Assembly (NCBI RefSeq): GCF_002078505.1
Contig: NZ_LUAV01000012.1
Location: 187,177-251,176 of the forward strand
DNA length: 64,000 nt
Direction: 5' to 3'
Origin: Ensifer aridi
Lineage (GTDB): Bacteria > Pseudomonadota > Alphaproteobacteria > Rhizobiales > Rhizobiaceae
A program made the position numbers and the translations under genes. Below, piece after piece: positions 27,216 to 36,651 of this stretch (the first letter of the stretch is position 1; every line of letters starts with the position of its first letter). The notes beneath the pieces are model-generated. The model had not been told where the DNA came from. It saw only the letters and a program-made list of their open reading frames with translations, and made no database searches.

Positions 27216-28346
27216 TTGCTTCGCTTGCTCCTCACGCTTGTTCGCGCTGGCGCGCTTCTGCTCGCGCTCCTTATCTCGCTCACCGCCCGAGCGGAGACGC
27301 AATGGCCGCTGACGGTCACCGACGCGGTCGGCCGAGAGGTCACGATCCCCGCGAGGCCAAAGGCGGTGCTGCTGGGCAGCGGTTTCAACTTCGTAGCGCT
27401 GTCGCTCATCCATCCCGATCCAGTCGGCCTGCTCGCCGGTTGGTCCGGCGACATGAAGAACGACAATCCGGAAATCTACGAAAGCTTCGTGCGCAAGTTC
27501 CCGAGGCTCGCCGACGTGCCGCTGATCGATGACGGCAGCGGGCCCGGCCTCTCCTTCGAGACGATCCTGACGCTCAAAGCCGACCTTGCGGTTCTCGCCA
27601 ATTGGCAGGCCGACACCGAGGCCGGCCAGCGCGCTATCGAATACCTCGAAAGCACCGGCGTTCCGGTCGTCGTCGTCGATTTCAACAACGAGCCGCTGAA
27701 GAACACACCCGACAACATGCGCCTCCTCGGCAGGATCTTCGAAAGAGAAGCGCAGGCGGAGGATTTCGCCCGCTTCTACGAAGAGCGCCTCGCCCGTATT
27801 CGCGACCGCGTCGCCGAGCGCCCCGAGCCAGGCCCGAAGGTGCTCATGGAGGCCTTCCCGGCGGCGGATCGCTGCTGCTGGGCCTATGGCATCGGCGGCC
27901 TCGGCGAATTCATCGGCGTCGCCGGCGGCCGCAACATCGCCGAAGGCAAATTGCCGCGTCCCGGCGGCATGATGAATGCGGAAGCGGTGATGGCCGAAAA
28001 CCCCGATGTCTACATCGCCACCTCGTCGCCCGGCGGCAAATATAGCGGTTTCTCGATCGGTCCAGGGGTTGCGGCCGAAGAGGCGGAGCGGACATTGGCG
28101 GAAGCTGTCGACAAGCCGGTAATGGCAAGCATCGCAGCCGTGCGCAATGGACGGGTGCACGGCCTCTGGAATTTCTTCAACGCCATTCCGCTCAACATCG
28201 TCGCGGCCGAGGCCTTCGCCACCTGGCTGCGGCCGGACCTTTTCCCCGACATCGATCCAGCGGTGACGCTCGCGGAAATCAACCGGCGCTTCGCTGCGGT
28301 TCGCTTCGAGGGCAGCTACTGGATCAGCCTGAAGGCATCGAAATGA
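27216..28346 (+). CDS. iron-siderophore ABC transporter substrate-binding protein (FhuD/FhuP-like)
   Basis: 376 residues read from TTG 27216, one base after the fhuF stop, with AAGGA nine bases upstream. The N-terminus is a signal peptide (LRLLLTLVRAGALLLALLIS, then TARAE), followed by the TroA/BtuF-type opening WPLTVTDAVGREVTIPARP. It should carry the ferric hydroxamate siderophore across the periplasm. No permease or ATPase lies next to it; in Sinorhizobium the haem system HmuUV is known to serve hydroxamate siderophores, which would explain the absence. The ligand is inferred from context. Confidence 0.85.
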   Translation: MLRLLLTLVRAGALLLALLISLTARAETQWPLTVTDAVGREVTIPARPKAVLLGSGFNFVALSLIHPDPVGLLAGWSGDMKNDNPEIYESFVRKFPRLADVPLIDDGSGPGLSFETILTLKADLAVLANWQADTEAGQRAIEYLESTGVPVVVVDFNNEPLKNTPDNMRLLGRIFEREAQAEDFARFYEERLARIRDRVAERPEPGPKVLMEAFPAADRCCWAYGIGGLGEFIGVAGGRNIAEGKLPRPGGMMNAEAVMAENPDVYIATSSPGGKYSGFSIGPGVAAEEAERTLAEAVDKPVMASIAAVRNGRVHGLWNFFNAIPLNIVAAEAFATWLRPDLFPDIDPAVTLAEINRRFAAVRFEGSYWISLKASK

Positions 28347-28460
28347 TCCGCTGCGGCTGGCGCCCGGAAATGCGAGGCAGGCCCTCCATCCGAAAGCGGC
28401 CGCGCCACTCCATTGCCAGTTGCTCACCACCCTATATAAGACTCCGACAGGAGGACTTTG

Positions 28461-28982
28461 ATGCTGTGGCTGGTTGCGTTACCTCTGGGCGTGGCGCTCG
28501 TATATCTTGCGGCGCGCTACGGCCGATTTCGCAGTTGGCTGGAGCCGGTTCTGTCGATCGCCGTCGCCCTCGCGCTCACAGCCGCCTTCCTGGTCTGGCT
28601 GAGCGAAGGCACCCCTGAACAGGCTCCTGCGCCCGCTCCGACCCCGCCCACGGCCGGTCTCGCAGCTTCCGATATCCTGCTCGAGAACATGAGCTTCGAG
28701 CCTAACCAGTCACGACGCAGCTACCGCGTTCGCGGCACCGTCGCCAACACATCCGAGGTGGCGCTCGAGTATTTCCGCCTGACCGTCACGCTTGAGGATT
28801 GCCCGCAAGGCACCTGCAGACGGATCGGCGACGACACGGCTCTTATTCTCGTACGAGTGCCCGGCGGCCAGAGCCGCCCGTTCGAGACGTTTCTCACCTT
28901 TCCTTTTAGGCTCGATGAACCGCCAACAGCCCCGAAGTGGAGCTACAGGGTGAGCGAGGTCAGGGGCGCGGTTGGTCGGTGA
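28461..28982 (+). CDS. hypothetical membrane-anchored protein
   Basis: 173 residues. Two N-terminal hydrophobic segments (LWLVALPLGVALVYLAARYG and LSIAVALALTAAFLVWL) are followed by a Pro/Ala-rich linker (PAPAPTPPTAG) and a beta-rich C-terminal part with NTSEVALEYFRLTV. That part resembles domains that describe comparison of secreted beta-sandwiches (FxLYD-like), though I cannot confirm the family. AGGAGG sits six bases before ATG 28461. The gene stands 114 bp after the siderophore-binding protein and may or may not share its regulation. Confidence 0.7.
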   Translation: MLWLVALPLGVALVYLAARYGRFRSWLEPVLSIAVALALTAAFLVWLSEGTPEQAPAPAPTPPTAGLAASDILLENMSFEPNQSRRSYRVRGTVANTSEVALEYFRLTVTLEDCPQGTCRRIGDDTALILVRVPGGQSRPFETFLTFPFRLDEPPTAPKWSYRVSEVRGAVGR

Positions 28983-29152
28983 GTTTGCAACCGCTTCGCA
29001 CATCCCCGCCCCTCGCAGCTGGCTTGCGCTACGGACGGATGGCCCCTCCCTAACCTCTCCCAACACGGGGGACGGGCTTTCAGCGCGCAGCGCTTAGCCC
29101 AATCCGACATCCCACAGTTGACAACGGCTGGAACAAAAGTGCGGCAAAGGAG

Positions 29153-29173
29153 CCCCTCCCCTTGTGGGAGGGG
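29153..29173. repeat. RIME-like palindrome downstream of the methyltransferase gene
   Basis: CCCCTCCC-cttgt-GGGAGGGG is preceded at 29040-29080 by related sequence (CCCTCCCTAACCTCTCCC). These fill the 216 bp convergent gap between the hypothetical protein and the MttB-family gene; no gene is seen in the gap. Confidence 0.55.
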
Positions 29174-29198
29174 TTGGGAGGGGAAAAAAAGGAACGCC

Positions 29199-30743
29199 TC
29201 AACAATAGATCCTGAACCGCTCGCGGATTGCCCGGTCGATCTCCGGCGCAATGACGGACGGAGCGGCCTCCGCGAGGATGCGGTTCTTCCTCTCGATCGC
29301 ACGGACGACGAGATCCGGTCGGCCTATTTCCACCCATTCCTTTGGACTCGTCCGGTCGGCGACAACCGGGTAGATATATTCCGTCTGCATGAGCCCAAGC
29401 GTTTGCGGATGGCCGAGATAGTGACCGGGACCGTCCAGGCAGACGGAGCGCATCGTGTCGAGCGAAACCGAATCCTCCGTCACCTCGATGCCGCGGATGC
29501 AGCGCTGCACCTGGCCAAGCAGGTCGTCGCCCAGCACCAGCGATTCCAGGCAGAAGCCGAGAAGCGAGGCATGCATGCCGACGGCCTCGTAAACCATGTT
29601 GAGACCCGAGAGCCCCGCCATGACATTTGAGATCGCCTGTTCCCAGCCGGCCTGCATGTCCGGCAGCTTCGCATCGGCAATGCCGGCGGCAGCCCCGCCG
29701 GGCAGGCGATAGAACTGGTGCATCTGCGCGCAGCCGGCAGTGAGCAGTGCCTGCTCGCCCGAGCCGCCCGACATTGCCCCGGTTCTTAAATCCGAAACGA
29801 AGGGCCAGGTGCCGAAGACGGCCGGATGGCCGGGCGCGAGCGCATTGACATAGACGACACCCGCCAGGCATTCGGCAACCGCCTGGACGATCGCGGTCGC
29901 AAGCGGCGCCGGGGCGGTCGCCCCCGCCTGTCCGGCAGAAAGGAGCAGGACCGGCATGCCGCCACGGATGCACTTCTCCATGGTGATGCAACTTTCCTCT
30001 GCGAATTTCATCGGCGGCACGACGAAGCAGTTGGAATTGGAAACGAAGGGTCGCGCCCGCCACTTCTCCTCTCCGCCGGCGATCATATGGATCAGATCGA
30101 AGCAGCCCTCGACATGCGACGGATCGGAAAAGCTGGTGCCGACATGTTTGGTGGTGCCGGCGCAGCACGCATAGAGCGTATTGATGTCCATCAGGAAATT
30201 GTCGGGAATGTCCCGGCAGACCATCGCGCGCTGGAAGAAGTGCACATTATCGAGATGATGGACGAGCTGCGCGGCATTGAGCAAGTCCTTCGCCGTCGAC
30301 TCGCGATATTCCCGCTTCTCGACGTCGACGACGTGCACTGCCGCGCCGGCAGTGCCGTAATAGACGCGGGTGCCGGTGAGTTCGAGATTCTGTTTCGGAT
30401 CACGGGCGTAAAGCGTGATGTCGCGCGCGGCGATGGCGAGCATGTCCTCGACCAGCGCGCGGGGAAAGCGGATGCGCCCGTCTTCGCCGAGGATAGCGCC
30501 GGCGCCGGTCATGATCTCGATGCCGGACTTCGGCGCGTTGGCGAGGCCGATCTGCTCCAGCGCATCGAGCGCCGCTTCGTGGATGCGTTTCACGCCCGCC
30601 TCGGTCAGCGGCCTGTACTGCCCGCCGGAAAGGCCGGGGCGAACCGGCCGGATGTTTTCGGCGAGCGGAGCGGAACGAAGCGCGACACGCGCCGCCCGTC
30701 CGCCGGACCGTCTCGAAACCGCAACTGCGCATTCGTCAGCCAT
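29199..30743 (-). CDS. MttB-superfamily (COG5598) trimethylamine/glycine-betaine methyltransferase homologue, non-pyrrolysine
   Basis: 514 residues of the trimethylamine methyltransferase superfamily. The frame is open throughout, so there is no in-frame amber codon for pyrrolysine. Non-pyrrolysine members in anaerobes demethylate glycine betaine or carnitine by methyl transfer to a corrinoid protein. Features include GMHASLLGFCLESLVLGDDL and GPGHYLGHPQTL near the C-terminus. GGAG is eight bases before ATG 30743; ATG 30749 is too close. It follows two dimethylglycine-dehydrogenase-like genes with a 23 bp gap, which supports a betaine-demethylating role. No corrinoid protein gene is seen in the window, so the methyl acceptor is unclear. 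Confidence 0.88.
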   Translation of the reverse strand: MADECAVAVSRRSGGRAARVALRSAPLAENIRPVRPGLSGGQYRPLTEAGVKRIHEAALDALEQIGLANAPKSGIEIMTGAGAILGEDGRIRFPRALVEDMLAIAARDITLYARDPKQNLELTGTRVYYGTAGAAVHVVDVEKREYRESTAKDLLNAAQLVHHLDNVHFFQRAMVCRDIPDNFLMDINTLYACCAGTTKHVGTSFSDPSHVEGCFDLIHMIAGGEEKWRARPFVSNSNCFVVPPMKFAEESCITMEKCIRGGMPVLLLSAGQAGATAPAPLATAIVQAVAECLAGVVYVNALAPGHPAVFGTWPFVSDLRTGAMSGGSGEQALLTAGCAQMHQFYRLPGGAAAGIADAKLPDMQAGWEQAISNVMAGLSGLNMVYEAVGMHASLLGFCLESLVLGDDLLGQVQRCIRGIEVTEDSVSLDTMRSVCLDGPGHYLGHPQTLGLMQTEYIYPVVADRTSPKEWVEIGRPDLVVRAIERKNRILAEAAPSVIAPEIDRAIRERFRIYC

Positions 30744-30766
30744 CGTCATGTCTCCAAAAATGCGGC

Positions 30767-33214
30767 CTACGCCCGCACCCGTTCCGCCTTCGGGTCGTAC
30801 ATCGCCTTCAGCGAAGCCTCGGCCTCAACCCGCGTTCCGGCGATTTCGATCTCGTAATACGACGCCAGAAGGTCGGCTTCGCTCTCCCCTTGGCACGGCA
30901 CGTAACCGAGCCCGATCGCGCCGCCGAGGTGATGGCCGTAGTTGCCGGAGGTGATCGTCCCGACGATTTCACCATCGCGCACGATAGCTTCGTTGTGGAA
31001 GAGCAGCGGCTCCGGATCGGTGAGCCGGAACTGCACCAGCCGACGCGTGAGGCCCTTCTGGCGCTTGGCAAACACCGCCTCGCGACCGATGAAATCCCCC
31101 TTCTCCGGCTTAACTGCAAAGCCGAGCCCGGCTTCCAGCACGTGATCCTCATCGGTAATGTCGTGGCCGAAATGGCGGAACGCCTTTTCGATGCGGCAAC
31201 TGTCGAGCGTGTGAAGGCCGCAGAGCTTGAGGCCGACGTCCCGTCCGGCGGCCTCCAGCACCTCGAAGACATGGGCGGCCTGGTCGGTGGAGACGTAAAG
31301 CTCCCACCCGAGCTCGCCGACATAGGTGACGCGATGGGCACGTGCGAGCCCCATGCCGATCTCGATCTCGCGCGCCGTGCCGAAGGGATGCGTCTCATTG
31401 GAGAAATCGTTCGGGCTCACCCTCTGCATCAGTTCGCGCGCCTTCGGCCCCATGACGCAGAGCACGCTTTCCGCGGCGGTCACGTCGGTGATCACCACGA
31501 ACTCGTCGCGGAGATGCTTGCGCAGCCAGGCAAGATCGCGCTGCAGCGTCGCGCCCGGCACGACGAGGAAGAAGGCGGTCTCCGAAAGTCGCGTGACCGT
31601 CAGGTCGCTCTCGATGCCGCCGCGGGCGTTCAGCATCTGGGTGTAGACGATACGACCCGGTTCGACATTCATCTCGTTGGCGCAGAGGCGCTGCAGGAAG
31701 GCGAGCGCATCGCGGCCTTCGACGCGGATCTTGCCGAAGGACGTCATGTCGAAAAGCCCAACGCCACCGCGAACCGCAAGATGCTCCTCGCGCTGGTTCT
31801 CGAACCAGTTCTGCCGCTTCCAGGAATAGCGGTATTCGCGTTCCTGGCCTTGCTTGGCAAACCAGTTGGCGCGCTCCCAGCCGGCGACTTCGCCGAAAAC
31901 GGCGCCGCGGGCTTTCAGATGTTCATGAATAGGCGAGCGGCGGACCCCGCGGGCCGTCGCCATCTGCCGATAGGGGAAATGATCGGCGTAGAGAAGACCA
32001 AGCGTCTCCGACACACGCTCCTTGAGATAGGCGCGGTTCTTCTGGAAAGGCTGAGCGCGGCGGATATCGACCTCCCAGAGATCGCAGGGCGGTTCGCCGT
32101 CGTTCATCCACTGTGCCAGTGCCATGCCGGCACCGCCGGAGGAGACGATGCCGATCGAGTTGTAACCAGCCGCCACCCAGTAACCTTTAAGCTCGGGCGC
32201 TTCGCCGAGATAGTAGCGATCGTCCGGCGTGAAGCTTTCCGGCCCATTGAAGAAGGTGTGAATGCCGGCCGTCTCCAGCATCGGCATGCGACTGACCGCC
32301 ATTTCAAGGATCGGTGCGAAATGGTCGAAGTCCTCCGGCAACTGGTCGAAGCAGAAGTCCTCGCGGATGCCGTCCATGCCCCAGGGCTTGGCCTTGAGCT
32401 CGAAGGCGCCGATGAGCATCTTGCCGGCATCTTCCTTGTAATAGGTGCACTCGTCCGGCACGCGCAGCACCGGCAGGCGGCTCAAGCCCGGGATCGCCTC
32501 GGTTACGATGTAGAAATGCTCGCAGGCGTGCAGCGGCACGGTTACGCCGGATTGGCGGGCAAGTTCTCTGCCCCACATGCCGGCGCAATTGACGACGTTT
32601 TCCGTCTCGACCGTGAAGCTCTCGCCGTTCTGCTCGCAGGTGACGCCGGCGACGCGGCCTTCCTTCTGCAGGACCGACGTGACCTTCACCCCTTCAATGA
32701 TTGTCGCGCCGTTCTGCCGCGCACCCTTGGCAAGCGCCATGGCGATATTGGCCGGATCGCACTGGCCGTCGAGTGGCAGATGCACCGCCGCCTTGACGTC
32801 AGAGACGTTGAGGTGGGGGTAGAGCTCCTTGACCTCACTCGGAGTGATCTCGCGAACATCGACATCGAAGGCGCGCGCCAGCGAGGCCTGCCGGTAGATC
32901 TCTTCCCTGCGCTCTTCCGTAAGCGCCACCGTGATCGAGCCGTTCTGGCGCATGCCCGTCGCAATGCCCGTCTCGGCCTCGAGTTTCACGTAAAGGTCGG
33001 CCGAATATTTCGCGAGACGGGTCATGTTCTGCGAGGCGCGGAGCTGGCCGATCAGCCCGGCCGCATGCCAGGTCGTGCCGCAGGTGAGTTGCTTCCGTTC
33101 CAGCAACACGACATCGGTCCAGCCGAGTTTCGACAGATGATAGGCGACCGAGCAGCCGGACACGCCGCCGCCGATGATGACCACGCGCGCCTTTTTAGGG
33201 ATGGGCTTCGTCAT
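30767..33214 (-). CDS. FAD-dependent dimethylglycine/sarcosine dehydrogenase with GcvT domain, copy 2
   Basis: 815 residues. An N-terminal DAO-type FAD domain (VVIIGGGVSGCSVAYHL near residue 11) includes TWHAAG, where mammalian DMGDH attaches FAD covalently through His. After a linker comes a C-terminal GcvT/aminomethyltransferase fold that captures formaldehyde on tetrahydrofolate in known members. ATG 33214 overlaps the stop of the upstream paralogue (ATGA), so they are translationally coupled. It has the same length as that paralogue, suggesting duplication. The likely substrate is dimethylglycine or sarcosine; which copy uses which cannot be told from sequence. Confidence 0.9.
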   Translation of the reverse strand: MTKPIPKKARVVIIGGGVSGCSVAYHLSKLGWTDVVLLERKQLTCGTTWHAAGLIGQLRASQNMTRLAKYSADLYVKLEAETGIATGMRQNGSITVALTEERREEIYRQASLARAFDVDVREITPSEVKELYPHLNVSDVKAAVHLPLDGQCDPANIAMALAKGARQNGATIIEGVKVTSVLQKEGRVAGVTCEQNGESFTVETENVVNCAGMWGRELARQSGVTVPLHACEHFYIVTEAIPGLSRLPVLRVPDECTYYKEDAGKMLIGAFELKAKPWGMDGIREDFCFDQLPEDFDHFAPILEMAVSRMPMLETAGIHTFFNGPESFTPDDRYYLGEAPELKGYWVAAGYNSIGIVSSGGAGMALAQWMNDGEPPCDLWEVDIRRAQPFQKNRAYLKERVSETLGLLYADHFPYRQMATARGVRRSPIHEHLKARGAVFGEVAGWERANWFAKQGQEREYRYSWKRQNWFENQREEHLAVRGGVGLFDMTSFGKIRVEGRDALAFLQRLCANEMNVEPGRIVYTQMLNARGGIESDLTVTRLSETAFFLVVPGATLQRDLAWLRKHLRDEFVVITDVTAAESVLCVMGPKARELMQRVSPNDFSNETHPFGTAREIEIGMGLARAHRVTYVGELGWELYVSTDQAAHVFEVLEAAGRDVGLKLCGLHTLDSCRIEKAFRHFGHDITDEDHVLEAGLGFAVKPEKGDFIGREAVFAKRQKGLTRRLVQFRLTDPEPLLFHNEAIVRDGEIVGTITSGNYGHHLGGAIGLGYVPCQGESEADLLASYYEIEIAGTRVEAEASLKAMYDPKAERVRA

Positions 33215-35658
33215 GCCTTCAATCTTTCGTTGGAGGGATCCCAGAGCGGCTGGTCCAGCTGGACGGTTGCCTTGAAGCGATCGCCGAAAATCTCGACCTC
33301 GATCTCCCGGCCGGGTACAGCGAGGTCGGCCCGCAGCATTCCAAGCGCGATCGACTTGCCGACGCGATAGCCCCAGTTGCCGGAGGTCGTCTCGCCGACG
33401 ACCTCGCCGCCCGACCAGAGCGTCGACATATAGGGCGCATCGCATTCGCCGGCCTCGACCGTGAGTGTCACGAAACGCTTGGCGACTCCCTGCTGCTTCT
33501 CGCGCTCCAGCGCCGCCTTGCCCTTGAAGCTCGGCTTCGACCAGTCGACGAAGCGCTCGAGCCCACCCTGAAGCACCGTGTAGTCGGTCGACAGATCGCC
33601 CTTCCAGGCCCGATAGCCCTTCTCGATGCGTAGGCTGTCGAGCGCTTCCATGCCGAAAGGCTTCAAGCCGTGTTTTTGTCCGGCTTCCCAAACTGCATCG
33701 AATATAGCGGCGGTATCACCCACCTTCGTGTGGATTTCCCAGCCGAGCTCACCGGCAAAAGAGACCCGCACGAGCTGGCAATAGCGTCCGGCGATCTCAG
33801 CCGTCTGATGTGTCAGCCAAGGTGTGGAAAGATCGGCCTCCGCCACTTCCGCGAGGATCGCGCGCGACTTCGGCCCGGTCAGGATTTGGCAGGCAAAATT
33901 CGCGGTCACGTCGTCGAGTGTGAAGGCGGCATCGGCCGGGCGGTGCTTCTGCAGCCACTCCAAATCATGCCATTGCGCCGCAGCCGCGGTGATCAGGAAG
34001 AAAAAGTCGTCCTCGATCGTCATCACCGACATTTCCGTGACGATACGGCCCTTGTCGTCGGCGAAATAGGCAAGGCCGATGCGCCCGGGCTTCGGTACGC
34101 GCCCGGTGATGAGGCTGGAGAGCCATTCGCGCGCGCCCTCGCCTTTCAGCCGGAAGCGTGAGAAGCCTGGCAGGTCGAGGATGCCGGCGGCATCGCGCAC
34201 CGCCAGGCACTCCTCCTCGATGCGCTTCGCCCAAGGCCCTTCCCGTCCCCAGGTCTGCGTCGCCTCTTCGGATGTGTCGTCGCCGGGCTTCGCATACCAC
34301 ATGGCGCGCTCCCAACCGTTATAGGGCTTGAACTGCGCCCCGAGCGCGGCGATACGGTCGTGGATCGGCGAAAGCTTCTTCTTGCGCGCGGCCGGCCAAT
34401 AGTGCTTCGGGAAATGCATCGCATATTCATGGCCGTAGACTTCCATTCCCTTGGCGATGCAATAGTCCTGGTCGGTATAGTCGGTGTAGCGCCGCGGATC
34501 GCAGGACCACATGTCCCATTCCGTCTGGCCCTCGGTCACCCACTCGGCAAGCACCTTGCCCGCCCCACCGGCCTGGCAGATGCCAAAGGTGAAGACGCAG
34601 GCCTCGAAGGCGTTCGGCACGCCCGGCATCGGCCCGATCAGCGGGTTACCATCCGGTGCATAGGGGATCGGCCCGTTGATGACCCGCGAGAGGCCCGCGG
34701 TGCCGAGGATCGGCACGCGCTCGACCGCGTCGTTCAGGTACCATTCCAAACGTTCGACATCGTCTGGGAAGAGCTGGAAGGAAAAATCCTCCGGAATCGG
34801 GTCGTCAGGCGTCACCCAATGGGCGCGGCAATTCCGCTCGTAAGGTCCGAGGTTCATGCCGTATTTTTCCTGCCGGAGATAATAGGAGGAGTCGACATCG
34901 CGTAGGAGCGGCAGCTTGTGGCCCACTTCCTTCGACCAGGCCGCAAGCTCGGGGATCTCGTCGAAGAGAATATATTGATGGCTCATCACCATCATCGGCA
35001 CGTTGCGGCCGAACATCTTGCCAACTTCGCGGGCATAATATCCGGCGGCATTCACCACATACTCGCAGCGGATTTCGCCCTGCGGCGTGGTGATCACCCA
35101 TTCGTCCTTCTCACGCCGCGCGCCCGTGACGGGGCAGAAGCGGACAATCTTCGCACCCAGGTCGCGGGCGCCTTTCGCAAGCGCCTGGGTCAGCTGGGCC
35201 GGGTCGATGTCACCGTCATAGGGATCGTAGAGCGCGCCGGTCAGATCATGCGTCTCAAGAAAGGGATAGCGGCCGCGCATCTGGTCGGGCGTCAGGACAT
35301 CGAGCTCCATACCCTGGTAGCGGCCCATGCCAACGACGCGCTTGAATTCCTGCAGCCGCTCCTTGGAATGGCCGAGGCGGATCGATCCCGTCACATGATA
35401 GTTCATCGGATAGTCGACGCGCTGCCCAAGCTCACGGTAGAGCGAGGCCGAATAGCGCTGCATGTTCATGATCGACCAGGACGAGGAGAAGGTCGGCACG
35501 TTGCCGGCCGCATGCCAGGTCGAGCCAGCGGTGAGCTCGTTCTTCTCGAGAAGCACGCAATCGGTCCAGCCGGCCTTGGCAAGATGGTAGAGCGAGGAGG
35601 CCCCTACGGCTCCCCCGCCGATGATCACGACGCGTGCGTGAGACGGCAAATTCGACAT
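33211..35658 (-). CDS. FAD-dependent dimethylglycine/sarcosine dehydrogenase with GcvT domain, copy 1
   Basis: 815 residues, first gene of a minus-strand operon. The FAD domain begins VVIIGGGAVGASSLYHL and has TAGSTWHAAG, the DMGDH covalent-flavin motif. The C-terminal half is a GcvT-like domain with the typical FAGELGWEIH. ATG 35658 has GGGAG upstream; a longer ORF to 35709 lacks support. It should remove a methyl group from dimethylglycine or sarcosine, giving 5,10-methylene-THF in family members. A divergent LysR gene starts 126 bp away. Confidence 0.9.
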   Translation of the reverse strand: MSNLPSHARVVIIGGGAVGASSLYHLAKAGWTDCVLLEKNELTAGSTWHAAGNVPTFSSSWSIMNMQRYSASLYRELGQRVDYPMNYHVTGSIRLGHSKERLQEFKRVVGMGRYQGMELDVLTPDQMRGRYPFLETHDLTGALYDPYDGDIDPAQLTQALAKGARDLGAKIVRFCPVTGARREKDEWVITTPQGEIRCEYVVNAAGYYAREVGKMFGRNVPMMVMSHQYILFDEIPELAAWSKEVGHKLPLLRDVDSSYYLRQEKYGMNLGPYERNCRAHWVTPDDPIPEDFSFQLFPDDVERLEWYLNDAVERVPILGTAGLSRVINGPIPYAPDGNPLIGPMPGVPNAFEACVFTFGICQAGGAGKVLAEWVTEGQTEWDMWSCDPRRYTDYTDQDYCIAKGMEVYGHEYAMHFPKHYWPAARKKKLSPIHDRIAALGAQFKPYNGWERAMWYAKPGDDTSEEATQTWGREGPWAKRIEEECLAVRDAAGILDLPGFSRFRLKGEGAREWLSSLITGRVPKPGRIGLAYFADDKGRIVTEMSVMTIEDDFFFLITAAAAQWHDLEWLQKHRPADAAFTLDDVTANFACQILTGPKSRAILAEVAEADLSTPWLTHQTAEIAGRYCQLVRVSFAGELGWEIHTKVGDTAAIFDAVWEAGQKHGLKPFGMEALDSLRIEKGYRAWKGDLSTDYTVLQGGLERFVDWSKPSFKGKAALEREKQQGVAKRFVTLTVEAGECDAPYMSTLWSGGEVVGETTSGNWGYRVGKSIALGMLRADLAVPGREIEVEIFGDRFKATVQLDQPLWDPSNERLKA

Positions 35659-35731
35659 GCGCTGCTCCCTCTTTGTCGCGATATTTGACGAGGAGCGGAG
35701 TGCCATCAAGCACGTAGATCAGCCTTTATTG

Positions 35732-35746
35732 ATCGAAGAATTCGAT
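35732..35746. promoter_or_regulatory. LysR-type operator in the divergent promoter region
   Basis: A perfect inverted repeat ATCGAA-gaa-TTCGAT fits T-N11-A (TCGAAGAATTCGA). It lies 38 bp upstream of the lysR start and 73 bp from the dehydrogenase start, in the right place for control of both. Confidence 0.65.
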
Positions 35747-35784
35747 TAGATTGGTTCCTGCGGGAGACAAGGAACGCCACGAAC

Positions 35785-36645
35785 ATGCAAGCCGACCTTA
35801 TCGAGACCTTTCTGGACCTGATGGAGACGCGCAGTTTCAACCGCACCGCCGAGCGGCTGAACATCACGCAATCGACCGTCTCCCATCGCGTGAAGGCGCT
35901 CGAGGCGCAGTTCAACCGCAAGCTCTTCACCCGAAACAAGGGCGGGACCGTCCCTACGGCCGCCGGCCTGCGCTTTCTCGATTACGCGAAAGCAATGCAG
36001 AATCAGTGGCATGAGGCGACCCGCGCAGTGACGAGCGCCGGCGCCCTGGAGCGTTCTATGCGGCTCGGCATCCAGCATGATCTGGCGGAAACCCTGGCCG
36101 GCCGCTGGGTGGCAGCAATCCGCCGCGAACTGCCGACCACGGAGATCTATTTGGAAGCGGATTATTCGAACCAGATGAACCGCGACCTTGCCGCCGGAGA
36201 GCTCGACCTCGCGATCCTCTATACACCTCATTTCCTGCCCGATCTTCATTATGAACGCATCGGCGAACTGCATTACGTCCTGGTCAGCACCGATACTCGC
36301 GCCATTGCCGGCGTGAAGCCTGAAACCTACATCCGTTCGAGCTATTCGCCCGCCTTCGACCGCGCCCACCGGCTGGCGCTACCGCATCTTTCAGCCGCTT
36401 CGCTCGCTGCCGGCCAGAATATGGCCATCTCGGGCCTGCTGCGCACGCTCGGCGGCGCGGCCTATGTGACAAGGGCCACCGCCGAACACCTCTCCGGAAG
36501 CGGAGTCGCAGCCATGATTGCCGACGCGCCGGTCATTCCGCAGGCCGTCTACGCTGCAACGAGCCTTCGCACCCGTCATGCCCACCAGCACCGCAAGATT
36601 ATAGGTGCGATGGAGGGTTTGCTCGCCGATGTGGCGGCGCCGTAA
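35785..36645 (+). CDS. LysR-family transcriptional regulator of the demethylation operon
   Basis: 286 residues. The winged HTH (DLIETFLDLMETRSFNRTAE, then ITQSTVSHRVKALE) and a LysR effector-binding domain are seen. It is divergent from the two dimethylglycine-dehydrogenase-like genes and the MttB-family gene, with a T-N11-A palindrome between. It probably activates them in response to a methylated glycine or betaine (inference). Confidence 0.9.
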   Translation: MQADLIETFLDLMETRSFNRTAERLNITQSTVSHRVKALEAQFNRKLFTRNKGGTVPTAAGLRFLDYAKAMQNQWHEATRAVTSAGALERSMRLGIQHDLAETLAGRWVAAIRRELPTTEIYLEADYSNQMNRDLAAGELDLAILYTPHFLPDLHYERIGELHYVLVSTDTRAIAGVKPETYIRSSYSPAFDRAHRLALPHLSAASLAAGQNMAISGLLRTLGGAAYVTRATAEHLSGSGVAAMIADAPVIPQAVYAATSLRTRHAHQHRKIIGAMEGLLADVAAP

Positions 36646-36651
36646 GGCAGG

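Noticed and set aside
29199..30743. Pyrrolysine-containing trimethylamine methyltransferase
   Set aside because: The frame has no in-frame amber codon, so this is a non-pyrrolysine MttB homologue.
30890..33370. 826-codon plus-strand ORF antisense to the FAD/GcvT dehydrogenase
   Set aside because: It is the GC-bias shadow of a well-supported gene and has no domain or ribosome site.
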